Shown here one piece after another: positions 10,684-20,874 of a DNA stretch of 64,000 bases. Numbering within the stretch: position 1 is the stretch's first letter; every line of letters begins with the position of its first letter. The stretch is from Cololabis saira. Lineage: Eukaryota; Chordata; Actinopteri; Beloniformes; Belonidae. The DNA is taken from the NCBI RefSeq assembly GCF_033807715.1, contig NC_084599.1:6606125-6670124 (forward strand), given 5' to 3'. The notes under the pieces were generated by a model, which worked only from the letters and a program-made list of their open reading frames with translations, was not told the origin of the DNA and did not search any database. A program made the translations under genes and the position numbers.

Positions 10684-11776
10684 CCTTAACGGGACAGGGC
10701 TGGCCGGTAACAACTGTATGTGACGTCAGATTTGTTTAATTACACCACATGATTGTAAACTGCTCATCCTGCCATTACTGTCTGATCACTATACTGATCA
10801 ATACCTGACTGTGACATCACTGTCGTCTGCTCCTTTCCAGTCTAAACTGTATAATGGCAGTAAGAATGATTGTAAGTTGTGTTTTATTGCAGTCATCATT
10901 CTCTCTCTCCTTCATTCTTATGTGATTTAAAGACACCAGGTCTGAGCACTCGGGTCCAGCCGCCCCTGACTCTCCCAGAGCCTCTGGAAACCTCTGGAAA
11001 CCTCTGGAAACCTGTCTCCTGACTCTCCCAGAGCCTCTGGAAACCTCTGGAAACCTCTGGACACCGGTCTCCTGCTCCGCAGCATCCTCAGATTCTGAGG
11101 TAACCACCACACTCACAGCTGACTTAACAGACAAAAACATTGTACAGTGTTGCAGAAGATCTACATGATGGAGGCAAGGCAAGTTTATTTGTATAGCACA
11201 ATTCAACACAAGGTAATTCAAAGAGCTTTACATCAACATTAAAAGCAGCAAGACACAATTAAACAGTAAATAATAAAATAAAATAACATGATAAGAAAAG
11301 AGGTAAAATAATAAAAAGCACAAGTTGTTAAAAAGTAAGGACAGTAGAGTACAGCAGGTACATCTCATTCTCACAATGGCAAGAATTACGTTTCTATACG
11401 GTCAAAAGGTACAAAGACCAGGTCAAATATATAGTATTACGAGAAGCAAACAGCATTCTTAATATGGTGTGGTTTGTGGCTGCTTCCGCTTTTATTTGTT
11501 CACAACACTTTTTCTCGTTCATTTCCTCCTCAGGAGGAGGTCCAGCGTCCTGATGTCCAGCCGGGATTTCAGCATGTCCTGGTGGAGGCCGTTTGCAGCA
11601 GCTCTGCCGTCTCCATCCTGCCGCCACACGCGTGGGAGGATCATGAGGACCTGTTGGTCCCTCATCCAGAGGATCATGAAGACCTGCTGGTCCCTCATCC
11701 ACGGAGACTACGTGTCCATCAGGGAGACGGTGCTGGCAGCCCGAGGCTGATGCTCGGACCGAGGACTCTGTGGTGA
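9891..11776 (+). CDS. Candidate three-exon gene 3' end, product unknown
   Basis: Three open segments join in phase: 9891-9949 (acceptor CCCTTTCAG, donor AG|GCAAGT, a GC-type donor), 10940-11099 (acceptor ACACCAG, donor GAG|GTAACC) and 11534-11776 (acceptor CTCCTCAG, stop TGA). The joined frame reads ALGSAGRLQESGQ, then SEHSGPAAPDSPRASG with leucine/tryptophan-rich repeats, ASSDSE, EEVQRPDVQPGFQHVLVEAV and a duplicated HEDLLVPHP. A consensus AATAAA follows at 12041. I recognise no family. The first exon lies in the inverted-repeat arm and has a copy at 13494-13552 on the minus strand. Upstream exons were not found. It could be a real gene, transposon cargo or chance; the middle exon is partly minisatellite. 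Confidence 0.3.
10040..10125 (+). mobile_element. LINE 3' tail (retroposon end)
   Basis: TCTGGTTAGATGCTAACTGC, CATTTCGTTGCCCTGTA and GTGCAATGACAATAAA followed by a GAATCTAATCTAAT run form the classic 3' terminus of a fish L2-like LINE. The TTAGATGCTAACTGCATTTC core also occurs at 3984-4003. Only the tail is present. Confidence 0.6.
10500..10595. mobile_element. Broken fold-back MITE pieces
   Basis: AATCGACGCAGAGCCTACGG and GGCTGATTTATGGTCCTGCG segments of the fold-back family sit side by side in rearranged order, so this is a degenerate copy. Confidence 0.6.
10616..10683. repeat. (CA)n microsatellite
   Basis: CA dinucleotide run with one CATACA interruption. Confidence 0.97.
11172..11290. 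repeat. Dispersed retroposon tail (GGCAAGTTTATTTGTATAGC)
   Basis: GGCAAGTTTATTTGTATAGCACAATTCA followed by CAAAGAGCTTTACAT is the typical start of a family of fish retroposon 3' ends in reverse orientation. A related but different copy is at 20214-20290. It lies in the intron between the second and third segments of the candidate gene. Confidence 0.6.
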
Positions 11777-11874
11777 GAGCTGCCGTTGGTGGTGAGTCTG
11801 GCCGACTGGAAGGACATGAAAAGACAAAAAAAAAACATGAGGTTTTGTATATAAATGTATAGTTTTTTATCATT

Positions 11875-11876
<2 letters not shown>

Positions 11877-11952
<76 letters not shown>
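11877..11952. repeat. (TA)n microsatellite
   Basis: About 75 bp of alternating T and A between the candidate gene's stop codon and its AATAAA signal. Confidence 0.97.
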
Positions 11953-11957
<5 letters not shown>

Positions 11958-12725
11958 ATATATGTATATAATTTGTTTTTATTTTGTATATAAATGTATA
12001 TATTTGTTTATCATGTGTGTATTATTTTTCTTTTTGTATGAATAAATGTGGCTTGTTTTTCTTTAAAACTTTGAATCTTTGTCTCATTCCTTGTTAAATT
12101 ATAGATGAATATAGTTCGATTATCCACTTGAAATGATTGTTAATTACATGACTGGATCAGATGAGATCCCATTGAAGAAAAAAACCTCAGGGAAAACTTT
12201 TAATTGTTCTTGTTATAAATGACATAAATAACAAGAAGAACTGGAGTAAGCAGCCAAAACAGGATCTGGTTTATTTATATATACTATTTATTTTTGCAGC
12301 TTTACTTTACAGATTCTTGGCAGGTACGTCGTCTGGTTGTTCTCCGGGCCCACGTATCTGAAAGAGAAACACATTTAATATAATAATATTAATAAAATAA
12401 TTAATATGGTTTTAAATATAAACCATGTTATGGTTTTATCTATCTTTATCCTTGGGGCAGGCAGGGCACACTGTTGTGCATGTTTTGGTTATTTCCCTTC
12501 ATAATCACACATTTTATTAATTAATTAAGAAAAATTAATTGTTTCAATTTAATCTAATTGTCATCTGTTGATGACAGAGTTGGGAACCGCTGATCTGTTT
12601 TATCCACCGTTTGTTGTTGTGGTGATTTTTTTCGTCCAGCAGATGGCGACATTTCACCCAATCGGGCGCGTCTCCCCCGCGGCCCCCCGCCTCCCCCGAC
12701 AGAGAAGAACGGGCAGGGTCCCTCC

Positions 12726-12750
12726 CTCGCGCAGGGGCCATGCTAATCTT

Positions 12751-12790
<40 letters not shown>

Positions 12791-12803
12791 ACCGAAGTAA
12801 CAC
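12726..12803 (-). pseudogene. U6 snRNA pseudogene
   Basis: Read from 12803 leftward on the minus strand it begins GTGTTACTTCGGTAGCACAT and continues ATACTAAAATTGGAACGATA, CAGAGAAGATTAG and GCATGGCCCCTGCGC, which is the 5' three quarters of U6 spliceosomal RNA. AAGATTAG is duplicated in tandem, and similarity is lost after the CCCCTGCGC block, so the 3' stem and Sm-like binding tail are absent. Changes in the 5' stem-loop and the truncation indicate a retroposed or decayed copy, not a working gene. Confidence 0.85.
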
Positions 12804-13412
12804 AACAGAGAGGTGTCTGTGAGCCGTATTTAAATACCCCGGATGTCAGACCGTAGAGTCACATGGTCGGCTTACCAGAGGGCAAAAATGGGCTTTAATG
12901 GGAGAAAAACAACTCAAAAACAAGAATTGCAACTTCATTTGCACAGATAAATGCATTTAACAACTCATCCATTTCCCAAAGTTACAACATCTGGTTCTGA
13001 TCCGTCACATTTAGCCTCAGTTTTACCCTCTAAAACATGCAGTGGGCTGACGGGAGAGAGGGCAGGCTCTCTTACGTCAGGCAGTCGTGAATGGCTGGCT
13101 GCAGAGACAAAGACGGGCTGATATGGCGTCCCTCCCCCAACAGTACGACGAGGAATGCTGGTCTCAGTAAACCTATGAATAAAACCTGCTCAGGGACTGA
13201 GAACTCCAGTACAACATAAACCAGAAGGCTAATCTGGATTCCAACAAGACCTGGAGATACTCGTGTCCTGCTTGGATCACAAACCTGGCTGTTTGTTGCA
13301 CTGCAGAACAGATCTGGATCTGGATTGAACATGAAGACGCTCTGGGGTTTTTTAGTTCTGCTTAGAGCCTCTGTATTTAAATTAAGTGCATGTGAGTGAT
13401 AGCGTTGCTGAA
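12804..13412. other. Interior of the inverted-repeat locus, no gene seen
   Basis: About 600 bp of unique-looking sequence between the U6 pseudogene and the right arm. I see no ORF with splice signals and no terminal repeats. A short minus-strand open frame (13072-13332) has no recognisable motif. Confidence 0.4.
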
Positions 13413-13992
13413 GAAATGTTTTTTGATTATCTTTTATCTTAAACTGAAAAAAAAATGGCGGGTTTTTTTTGTTGTTGATGTAATGTCACTTGCCTGCCAC
13501 TTGGTGTCGCTGTCTGACCGCTCTCCTGCAGCCTGCCGGCGGAGCCCAGCGCCTGAAAGGGAGATGAATCCAGTTAATAGGTCAAATCAAATGTAATGGG
13601 TACACTAAGATCTAGTTTGGATGTTTTTTCAGCTTTGACAATGAAGAGGGAATTTAAAAAGAGGTTAGTTATTCTGGATGCAGTTTACAAAAATGTTCAA
13701 GAAGTTTATTGTCATCCTCAGCAGTAACACAAGGTTCTATTGAGCAATTATAAACTGGTGACAAGGCATGCATTTAATAATAATATTAACACTCAAAGCA
13801 AATAAAAACAAGAAGCTAAAAGTATAGACAGCAAGCAAAAAATTAACTAAAATCTGTATAAAAAAGGGCATTTAAAAAGGTAAATAAAATATTTACAAAG
13901 TTGCAGGAATGTATTGACCAATTTGCAGAATGTAAAATGGATATGAAAACTTGCAAAAATAAAATGTGCAAAGAGTCAGTTTTTACCCTTTT
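13413..13992. repeat. Right arm of the long inverted repeat
   Basis: Reverse complement of the left arm from GATTATCTTTTATCTTAAACTG to GAGTCAGTTTTTACC. It includes a minus-strand copy (13494-13552) of the exon-like block found at 9891-9949 and lacks the LINE present in the left arm. Confidence 0.8.
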
Positions 13993-13999
13993 TTTCAAG

Positions 14000-15470
14000 T
14001 GCATTTGTACAGGGGTAGTGTGTGAAGTCTGCTTGTTCAGTAGTCAGATTACAGAAAGGCTGTTTGTTTAGTCTGATCCTCTCTGTTTTCCTGAGGCGAA
14101 CCTCAAAGAAGAGAAAGGCAGCTTACAGCCAGGGATGTGCTCAGCTGTCTTCACCACCCTTCCTGTTAGCAGCAGAGCAACCGCTGTACCAGGAAGTGAT
14201 GGTGCCAGTCGCAACACTCTCAATGGTGCATCTGTACAAGGTGCAGAGTGTACTGGTGCAAATTCCAGGCTGATCTGAGTTTCTTCAGGAAGCCCGACAT
14301 AACTCGAGAGCGTAGTCTCTCCTGTCACTCTTCCCGGTCTCTATCACCAATCTCCTTTGTTTTACAGATATTGTGTGAGACAGCAACAGCAGACTATTTC
14401 AGCAGCTAATACAACGTTTTTCTTAATTTTTCTTCAGTATATAGGCAAATCTCATCATCAGGAAGTTGAATAGAAAATAATTAAGGATGAAATAAATAAA
14501 GAGCTATGACTGGGCTGCAACGAATAACGAACATAGTCGACAAACATCGATGCATTAGTTGCCAGTAAATTTAATAGTCAATAATTAGGTGGACGTCATC
14601 ACATGTCCTTTTCATGATGTCGATTGCAACTTGCAACACTTCTTAAAGGAATAATGGCGTTCACGTTTCTTTTGATGACATCAGTCAATACAACAGCAAG
14701 TAAAAAAGGAGAAGCTAACGTTGAATGTATGTGACCATAAACTGTAAATAAACGTGTGACAAGCTGGTGAATCTTCAGAAGTCCCGGGGATGCCATAACG
14801 ACTCCCATATGGGGGCAAACCTATATTTATCTGCATTCTGGCCTTTATTTCTTTAGGCTGTTCCCTCCAGGAGTCACCACAGCCAATAATCCACCTCGGT
14901 CTAGCCCCGTCCTCTGTGTCCTCCTCTCTCTGACCATCTAACTTCATGTCCTCCTCACTTCCATAAATATTTGACATTTTCTAAATGTCTTCAATGGTCC
15001 AAAAGTTATACTCGACCATTGTCCAATAAATTACAAGACGTTGGATTAATGCCTCCACATTTACAATCACTAACAAGGCAGGGGGAGGATGATTTTCCAG
15101 GACAACCGTTTACAGGACGTTTGACATTTTTTCTCATGTTCCTTATGCTTTCCAGGATCATTTTCCAGGTTTTCCAGGACACATGGGAACCCTGATTTAG
15201 TAACTGAATGTACAAATTGAAGCTTCCCAATGGGAATGTGTCAACTGGCTCACAATACTCTGCATCACTTCCTAAATATAATAAAATAAAAAACAATGTC
15301 CAGGATAAACGCTGCAGGTCTGAGTCTGTGCTTGTGAGTGTTGATGTCTGTAGACACGAGAAAAAAAAACACATGCAACACTTTTGTACTCACAGTTTCT
15401 CTGTTCTGTCACTTCTGCATCAATGGTTGCAACTGGCGACGGGGAATGTTGAAGGAGGAATGACGATGAC
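14000..15470. other. Intergenic, one possible hAT end
   Basis: No supported gene. GGGCTGCAACGAATAACG at about 14514, followed by CGATGCATTAG and AATAGTCAATAATT, resembles the end of a common fish hAT family (GGGCTGCAACGATTAG), but no matching second end or target duplication was found. The rest is unassigned. Confidence 0.35.
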
Positions 15471-15477
15471 CTCAGAA

Positions 15478-15561
15478 AACCTCCACAGCAGCAGGAATAA
15501 TCTGGGATTTCTCCTGGAAAACCTCCACAGACACGGGAATATTCCGGGATTTCACCTGGCT
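15478..15561. repeat. 42-bp tandem repeat, two units
   Basis: Units 15478-15519 and 15520-15561 both begin AAAACCTCCACAG and end CACCTGG or CTCCTGG. A third partial unit (AAAACCTCCACAGCAG) reappears at 19101, beyond the LINE, so the LINE and the 21-bp array seem to split this tract. Confidence 0.7.
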
Positions 15562-15800
15562 AGCTGGGCCTCCACCTCAGCTAGCTGGGCCTCCACCTCT
15601 GCTGGCTGGGCCTCCACCTCTGCTGGCTGGGCCTCCACCTCTGCTGGCTGGGCCTCCACCTCTGCTGGCTGGGCCTCCACCTCTGCTGGCTGGGCCTCCA
15701 CCTCTGCTGGCTGGGCCTCCACCTCTGCTGGCTGGGCCTCCACCTCTGCTGGCTGGGCCTCCACCTCTGCTGGCTGGGCCTCCACCACCACTGGCTGGCT
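15562..15800. repeat. 21-bp minisatellite (GGCTGGGCCTCCACCTCTGCT), about 11 units
   Basis: Highly uniform tandem array. A 21-bp unit keeps all frames open, giving WASTSAG repeats in one frame and AGPPPLL in the LINE frame. The first two units carry AGCT variants; the last unit degrades to ACCACCACTGG. Near-identical units suggest recent expansion. Whether it is translated as part of the LINE is unknown. Confidence 0.9.
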
Positions 15801-15808
15801 TGACATCG

Positions 15809-18800
15809 ATGCCAGCGGGACCTCCACCACTGCCAGCAGCTCATTCAGGCTCCCTCAGCAGTGCAGCGATAGGTGAGTCCAGGAGTGGGTTATGCCCCAG
15901 AAACCCTGTGTTCAAAAAACAACGATCTGCAAATCTACACAGCACCCTTAACCAAGCCAAGGTAATCTGGGACCCACAATATAAGCCAAGAGGTCTACTT
16001 GGTGGACATTTAAATATTAGAAGTATTTTGCCCAAGTGTGACCAAGTTCATAATCTATTAAGTAACTCGAACCTGGACTTTTTATGTTTGTCTGAGACCT
16101 GGCTAAATATAAATTCACCGATGGCTGGACTACATGTACCAGGCTACAACATCTTTAGGAAAGACCGGGTGGGAAATCGGGGTGGAGGTGTAATATTTTA
16201 TGTAAGGGAACACTTTAAGTGCAAACAGATAGAATGGGTCTGTGTACATAACCTTGAATGTATCGGTCTTAAAATAGCTCTCTCTCCACAAATGTCGATA
16301 ACGCTGATTGGGATGTATAGACCTCCATCAGCTTCTAATGCTTTCTATGCAGAGCTTCAGGCTGTACTTAAGGAATGTGACACGAAAAATGAAGTAATCT
16401 TGCTTGGAGATTTAAATATTAACTGGCTTGACAAATCAAATCGGAGACAGTTAAAATCACTATTAACTAATCTTAATTTTACTCAATTAATCAAAGGTCC
16501 CACCAGACTAACTACTTCCTCGGAAACATGCATAGATCTTGTCTTTTCCAACAAGTGTGAGAGAATTCAAAAGACGTTCAATATGATCACAGGTCTGTCA
16601 GACCATAACCTCATTCTGTTCTCAAGAAAGCTATCTAAAAATAGATTTTCTTGTACTAAGAAAACAACATCAGAGCAGATGAGAGTACCAAGGAGGGAGA
16701 TTCCAAATTTGACAGAGGCACTAAACAATATCAACTGGGATAATTATCTCACCCATAATCATGTTAGTGATAACTGTAACGTATTCATGACTGTTATCCA
16801 AGACACAGTGTCTGCATTTACTAGAAAAATTAAAGCAAAACCATCAAAAAAGAATCACCTCCCGTGGTTGAATGAAACCATATGGACATTACTGAAAAAA
16901 CGAGATCATGCTCTCAAAATATCACTTAAAACGAAAAGGGTGAATGATAGACAGACATTTACTTCTCTTAGAAATAAAGTCGTAAAGGAAATTCGATTTG
17001 CAAAAGCACATTTTTTTATTAATATAATCAGTACTGCAAGAGGAAATGCTAAAGAGATCTGGACAAATATTAAAAAATTGACGGGAAATAGTACAGTGCA
17101 CAGAGAAATTAGGGAGCTACAGCTAGAAGAGAAAGTCATCCATGATCCAAGGGACATTGCAACAATGTTGAACGATTATTTTATAGACTCAGTTAAAGAA
17201 CTGACTCAAAGCAACTTCCCCCAGATAGAATACCACCCACCAATGCCACTGAACGCCGACAACCCCGTTCTTAATTTGTGCGTAGTGTCGCAGTCACAAG
17301 TTGATAAAGCTGTGTGTGGCCTCAAAAGCTCTAAAGCCAAAGATGCATTTTGTATGGATGTAACATTTCTAAAATATCACAAAGAATCTTTCATAGCACC
17401 CTTAACTACTATTATAAATAAATCCATAAACGAAAGTTCCTTCCCTGAACCCTGGAAGTGCTCTGTCATTACACCAGTCTTTAAGTCAGGTAATCCTGCA
17501 ATACCCAGCAACTACAGACCGATAAGCATACTTCCAGCAGTCTCCAAAGTCATGGAAAAAATAGTAGCAGAGCAAATTGAAGATCATCTTAACAACAGTC
17601 CATATACCTTGAACAGGATGCAATTTGGCTTTAGAAAACATCATTCTACTGAGACGGCGGTTTGCTTCTTTCTGGAAAATATCAAATCAAAGCTTGATGG
17701 AGGCGGTGTCATTGGTGCTGTTTTCATCGATCTTAGAAAAGCATTTGACACCATTAACCATCAGATACTGTTGACCAAACTGTCTAGCTTTAACTTCTCC
17801 CAAAGTACTCTGAATTGGATTGAATCATACATATCTGCAAGATCACAGTGTGTTAGGATACAGAACATGAAGTCAACATTACGCAACAACAATCTTGGGG
17901 TACCGCAGGGGTCAGTGCTAGGTCCACTGCTTTTCAGTTTGTTTATAAATGATCTGCCAAGTTGTTGTCCTTCGAATGTCACCTGCCAAATGTATGCCGA
18001 TGATACTGTTCTGTATGTCCATGCAAAGGACAAAAAACACGCTGCGCAAGAACTGACAGATGCTATGACAAAAGTGTATAACTGGCTTGAGAAATCCCAA
18101 CTATACTTGAACACATCCAAGACTGTGTGTATGTACTTCTCAAAAAGAGCAAATACTGACAGCGATACCAACGTTTCTGTGCAAGGCAAAACAATTGAGG
18201 TGGTACAAGAGTTTAAATACTTGGGAATCACTCTTGACTCACAACTTCTCTTTAAACGACAGATAAAAAACACTGTGAATAGAATTAAGTTTAACTTGTC
18301 CAACTTTAGGTTTATTAGAAACAATCTAACTCTTGAGTCAGCAAAATTGTATTTTGATGCTATGATCATGTCACATATGTCCTATTGCATAACAAGTTGG
18401 GCATCGGCCTGTAAGACGAGACTAAAACCGATTGAAACGGTTTATAAACAAGCTCTGAAAGTATTGGATAAAAAACCAAAAACGTACCATCACTGTCAGA
18501 TATTACAAAAACATGAGCGCTTAAGCTGGGACAACACTGTTAAACACACCGACGCTATCTTGATTTACAAAATCCTCCATGGCAAAGCACCTCCTCCATT
18601 ACAAGATTTTGTGAAAAAAAATTCAAACAGATCAACAAGAGCTGGTTCTAGAGGTGACTGTGTAGTTCCTTTTAGAAAGAGTGCCTTTAGCCAAGCCACT
18701 TTTTCTGTTCGTGCTTCCCACACCTGGAATTCAATACCAAACACAATACGTGAACTCCCCAATCTGTCCTCTTTTACCAAACATCTTAAAGCTTGGCTAT

Positions 18801-18835
18801 CGGAAGAACAACAGTGTTGCCACAACCGTGCCTAA
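15809..18835 (+). CDS. Intact LINE polyprotein (APE endonuclease + reverse transcriptase)
   Basis: A 1008-codon ORF from ATG 15809 with no stop or frameshift. Endonuclease: GGHLNIRSI (about residue 65), CLSETWL (about 93), MYRPP, LLGDLNINW (about 197), TCIDLVFSN and LSDHNLI (about 264), so the catalytic Glu, Asp and His are all present. Reverse transcriptase: RPISILPAVSK, FGFRKHHSTETA, FIDLRKAFDTINH (about 640), GVPQGSVLGPLLF (about 697) and the active-site YADD at 17993-18004. The C-terminal region continues through FKYLGITLDS to HTWNSIPNTIRELP. The layout fits a jockey-superfamily LINE (CR1/L2/Rex1 group). The natural start may lie downstream, as codons before about 15900 are minisatellite-derived. 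No separate ORF1 is seen, so it may be 5' truncated. Completeness suggests recent insertion. Confidence 0.88.
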   Translation: MPAGPPPLPAAHSGSLSSAAIGESRSGLCPRNPVFKKQRSANLHSTLNQAKVIWDPQYKPRGLLGGHLNIRSILPKCDQVHNLLSNSNLDFLCLSETWLNINSPMAGLHVPGYNIFRKDRVGNRGGGVIFYVREHFKCKQIEWVCVHNLECIGLKIALSPQMSITLIGMYRPPSASNAFYAELQAVLKECDTKNEVILLGDLNINWLDKSNRRQLKSLLTNLNFTQLIKGPTRLTTSSETCIDLVFSNKCERIQKTFNMITGLSDHNLILFSRKLSKNRFSCTKKTTSEQMRVPRREIPNLTEALNNINWDNYLTHNHVSDNCNVFMTVIQDTVSAFTRKIKAKPSKKNHLPWLNETIWTLLKKRDHALKISLKTKRVNDRQTFTSLRNKVVKEIRFAKAHFFINIISTARGNAKEIWTNIKKLTGNSTVHREIRELQLEEKVIHDPRDIATMLNDYFIDSVKELTQSNFPQIEYHPPMPLNADNPVLNLCVVSQSQVDKAVCGLKSSKAKDAFCMDVTFLKYHKESFIAPLTTIINKSINESSFPEPWKCSVITPVFKSGNPAIPSNYRPISILPAVSKVMEKIVAEQIEDHLNNSPYTLNRMQFGFRKHHSTETAVCFFLENIKSKLDGGGVIGAVFIDLRKAFDTINHQILLTKLSSFNFSQSTLNWIESYISARSQCVRIQNMKSTLRNNNLGVPQGSVLGPLLFSLFINDLPSCCPSNVTCQMYADDTVLYVHAKDKKHAAQELTDAMTKVYNWLEKSQLYLNTSKTVCMYFSKRANTDSDTNVSVQGKTIEVVQEFKYLGITLDSQLLFKRQIKNTVNRIKFNLSNFRFIRNNLTLESAKLYFDAMIMSHMSYCITSWASACKTRLKPIETVYKQALKVLDKKPKTYHHCQILQKHERLSWDNTVKHTDAILIYKILHGKAPPPLQDFVKKNSNRSTRAGSRGDCVVPFRKSAFSQATFSVRASHTWNSIPNTIRELPNLSSFTKHLKAWLSEEQQCCHNRA

Positions 18836-19100
18836 AACATGTATACTTTTCATTGATGTTGCTTTTCTTTTCCTTTTCTGTCCTATTGTGTTTTTAAGGA
18901 CACTTGTAATTGCTCCTCCTGCTAACTGTTCTACTTGTCGTTACTGTTGTTTTATTGATTTTAGTATTTTATGTTGTTGACATTAACCTGCCTAAGGGAC
19001 TAAAGATGAAAATTAGCCGTTGGCTATAATCTTGCATATTTACATGTATATGTTCATTAATATGTATTGTCCCTGTTATAAATAAAATAAACTCAAACTC
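18836..19100 (+). mobile_element. LINE 3' UTR and tail
   Basis: Continues the LINE at 15809-18835. It ends with CCTAAGGGACTAAAGATG, AAAATTAGCC and a TGTCCCTGTTATAAATAAAATAAA tail with an ACTCAA direct repeat, after which the 42-bp tandem-repeat unit resumes at 19101. CR1/L2-type LINEs end in such short 3' repeats instead of poly(A). Confidence 0.7.
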
Positions 19101-19119
19101 AAAACCTCCACAGCAGTGG

Positions 19120-19691
19120 GAACATTATACGATTATATACAATTCTATCGTTTTATTTGATATTTGATAATCATTCAGTCATTCGCCTTTATTTAAGGCG
19201 AATGACTTAAATAAAGTAATTTGCCTACAATAAAGGCAGGTTAAATAAACCTGCCTTTATTTAACCAGGCAGGTCATTAAGAACATTCTTATTTACAATA
19301 ACGGCCTGGCAAGCGACAAGGACCACTTGGGGGGAAAGGAAGTGGTTTACGGAGTAAAACACAGTAAAATTGTAGCTCTGTAAAAGGTATAAAACCATTA
19401 GGGAGCATTTTTTGGCAAAGGAGCAGAAACCGTGATCAGCATGTGTTGCAACGCTATCATGTATTTCTTAAATGTTGTAATTTGTGTTAATGATATAAAG
19501 AAAAACTCGAACTAAATTAATTGGTAATACATTTGTAATGCAAAACGAAGTAATAAAGGGACATGTATGTTATGTGTTTTTTGACGCTGCTGTGAAGGTT
19601 TTGTGAGGAAAAACCCGGTGTTCTGCCAAAGGCGAATGACTGAATGAATATCAAATAAAGCGATAGAATTGTATATAATCGTATAATGTTC
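19120..19691. mobile_element. MITE with about 65-bp terminal inverted repeats
   Basis: GAACATTATACGATTATATA at 19120 and its complement ending at 19691 pair over about 65 bp, through CAATTCTATCG and CATTCAGTCATTCGCCTTT, apart from a 7-bp gap. The interior has a second hairpin (AAAGGCAGGTTAAATAAACC with CCTGCCTTTATTTAACC). No ORF. Flanking duplications are not obvious, so the superfamily is unassigned. Confidence 0.8.
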
Positions 19692-20213
19692 ACAAAATGT
19701 AATGCAATTCATGTCATGGGTAATGTATTTTGAAGGATCAAATACTCAACATCCCATATTATCAATTTAGCGTAGCAATCAAACTTTGAAAATCGAGTGC
19801 GCATGCGCAGAACCACAAAATAGCATTTCTCGGCAGGTAGCAGAAATTGGCAGAACACCGGCTATGATACCGTGTAATGATAAAACGTTTTGTAATTACA
19901 TAAAATGGTATAGCAACAAAATATTGGCTATCTTCAAACCTTTATATGGCCCTTTATTCATAAGCGAACTCAATATCCAGCAGTTATATCCACTATATCC
20001 ACGAAGTTTGAGGGTTTACAGGACACGAGCAGCGACGTCGTCCAAGTGTGTCCGTCCAAAAATCGGGTTTCCGGTGGGCCCGCCCCCTCACCTGCTGATT
20101 GGACACACATTCTGGGACAACCAATCAAAATTAAGATATGCTAATGCACCTGCTTGGAAAATACTGAGCAAGGTTGGTTTACATCGCACGCATGTGCAGT
20201 GCAACCAGCAAAT

Positions 20214-20300
20214 CGAATCAATCTTTATTTGTATAGTGCTTTTCATACAGAATAAAAAATGCAACAAAGCGCTTTACATAAAACATAAAACTTGATAAAA
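20214..20300. repeat. Retroposon tail (CTTTATTTGTATAGTGCTTT)
   Basis: ATCTTTATTTGTATAGTGCT followed by ACAAAGCGCTTTACATAA is a common dispersed fish retroposon end. Non-coding. Confidence 0.55.
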
Positions 20301-20520
20301 GCTTAACAAAAACTTAACATAACTTAACATAAAACTTAATAATGCCGCACACAATTATCATAACATTGTTCGAAAATTACAAATAGTCGTAGGTTATGAC
20401 TCTAACTTTAAAGAATGTTATAGGAACTTATTAACTTGACATATGACCTTATTTAAACACTGTTATTATAAATAATGTAACTTTATGCAACTTTTTCAAA
20501 TATGTCCATGTCTTATGTCC

Positions 20521-20660
20521 AGGGGAGGTTTTACCTGCGAGTGTTTATGTTTATGTAATAATTGCTCGGGGGTCATGTTCATGTTCTGGGTCTCTGGAAA
20601 GATCATAGAGACAACTTCTGTTGTAATAGAACCTATATAAATAATATTGAAATGAAATTG
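20521..20660 (-). repeat. Dispersed retroposon 3'-tail repeat, copy 2 (reverse)
   Basis: TAATAATTGCTCGGGGGTCA, GGGTCTCTGGAAAGATC and GACAACTTCTGTTGTAATAG are the reverse complement of the repeat at 1440-1660. Confidence 0.7.
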
Positions 20661-20874
20661 AAAAGTATTAGTTCCAGTATGTCTTCAGTTTTATAAGGTT
20701 GCATTGTTCCCACATATTGAAGAGGGTTCTTACCTTGTGGTTATACTGTACACAGATAGTTATACACATGCTGACAAAAGTGTTGGACCCCAAAGCAATG
20801 AACATGAATATTGAATTTGCAAAAAATATTGATGAAGGGGTTAGGAGAGCAGGAGTCGGATCTGAAAGATTTAA

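Noticed and set aside
15208..15876. 222-codon ORF with WASTSAG repeats
   Set aside because: Its length comes from the 21-bp array; upstream codons show no motif and the LINE uses another frame.
17761..18369. 202-codon antisense ORF inside the LINE
   Set aside because: Shadow of the reverse transcriptase coding strand.
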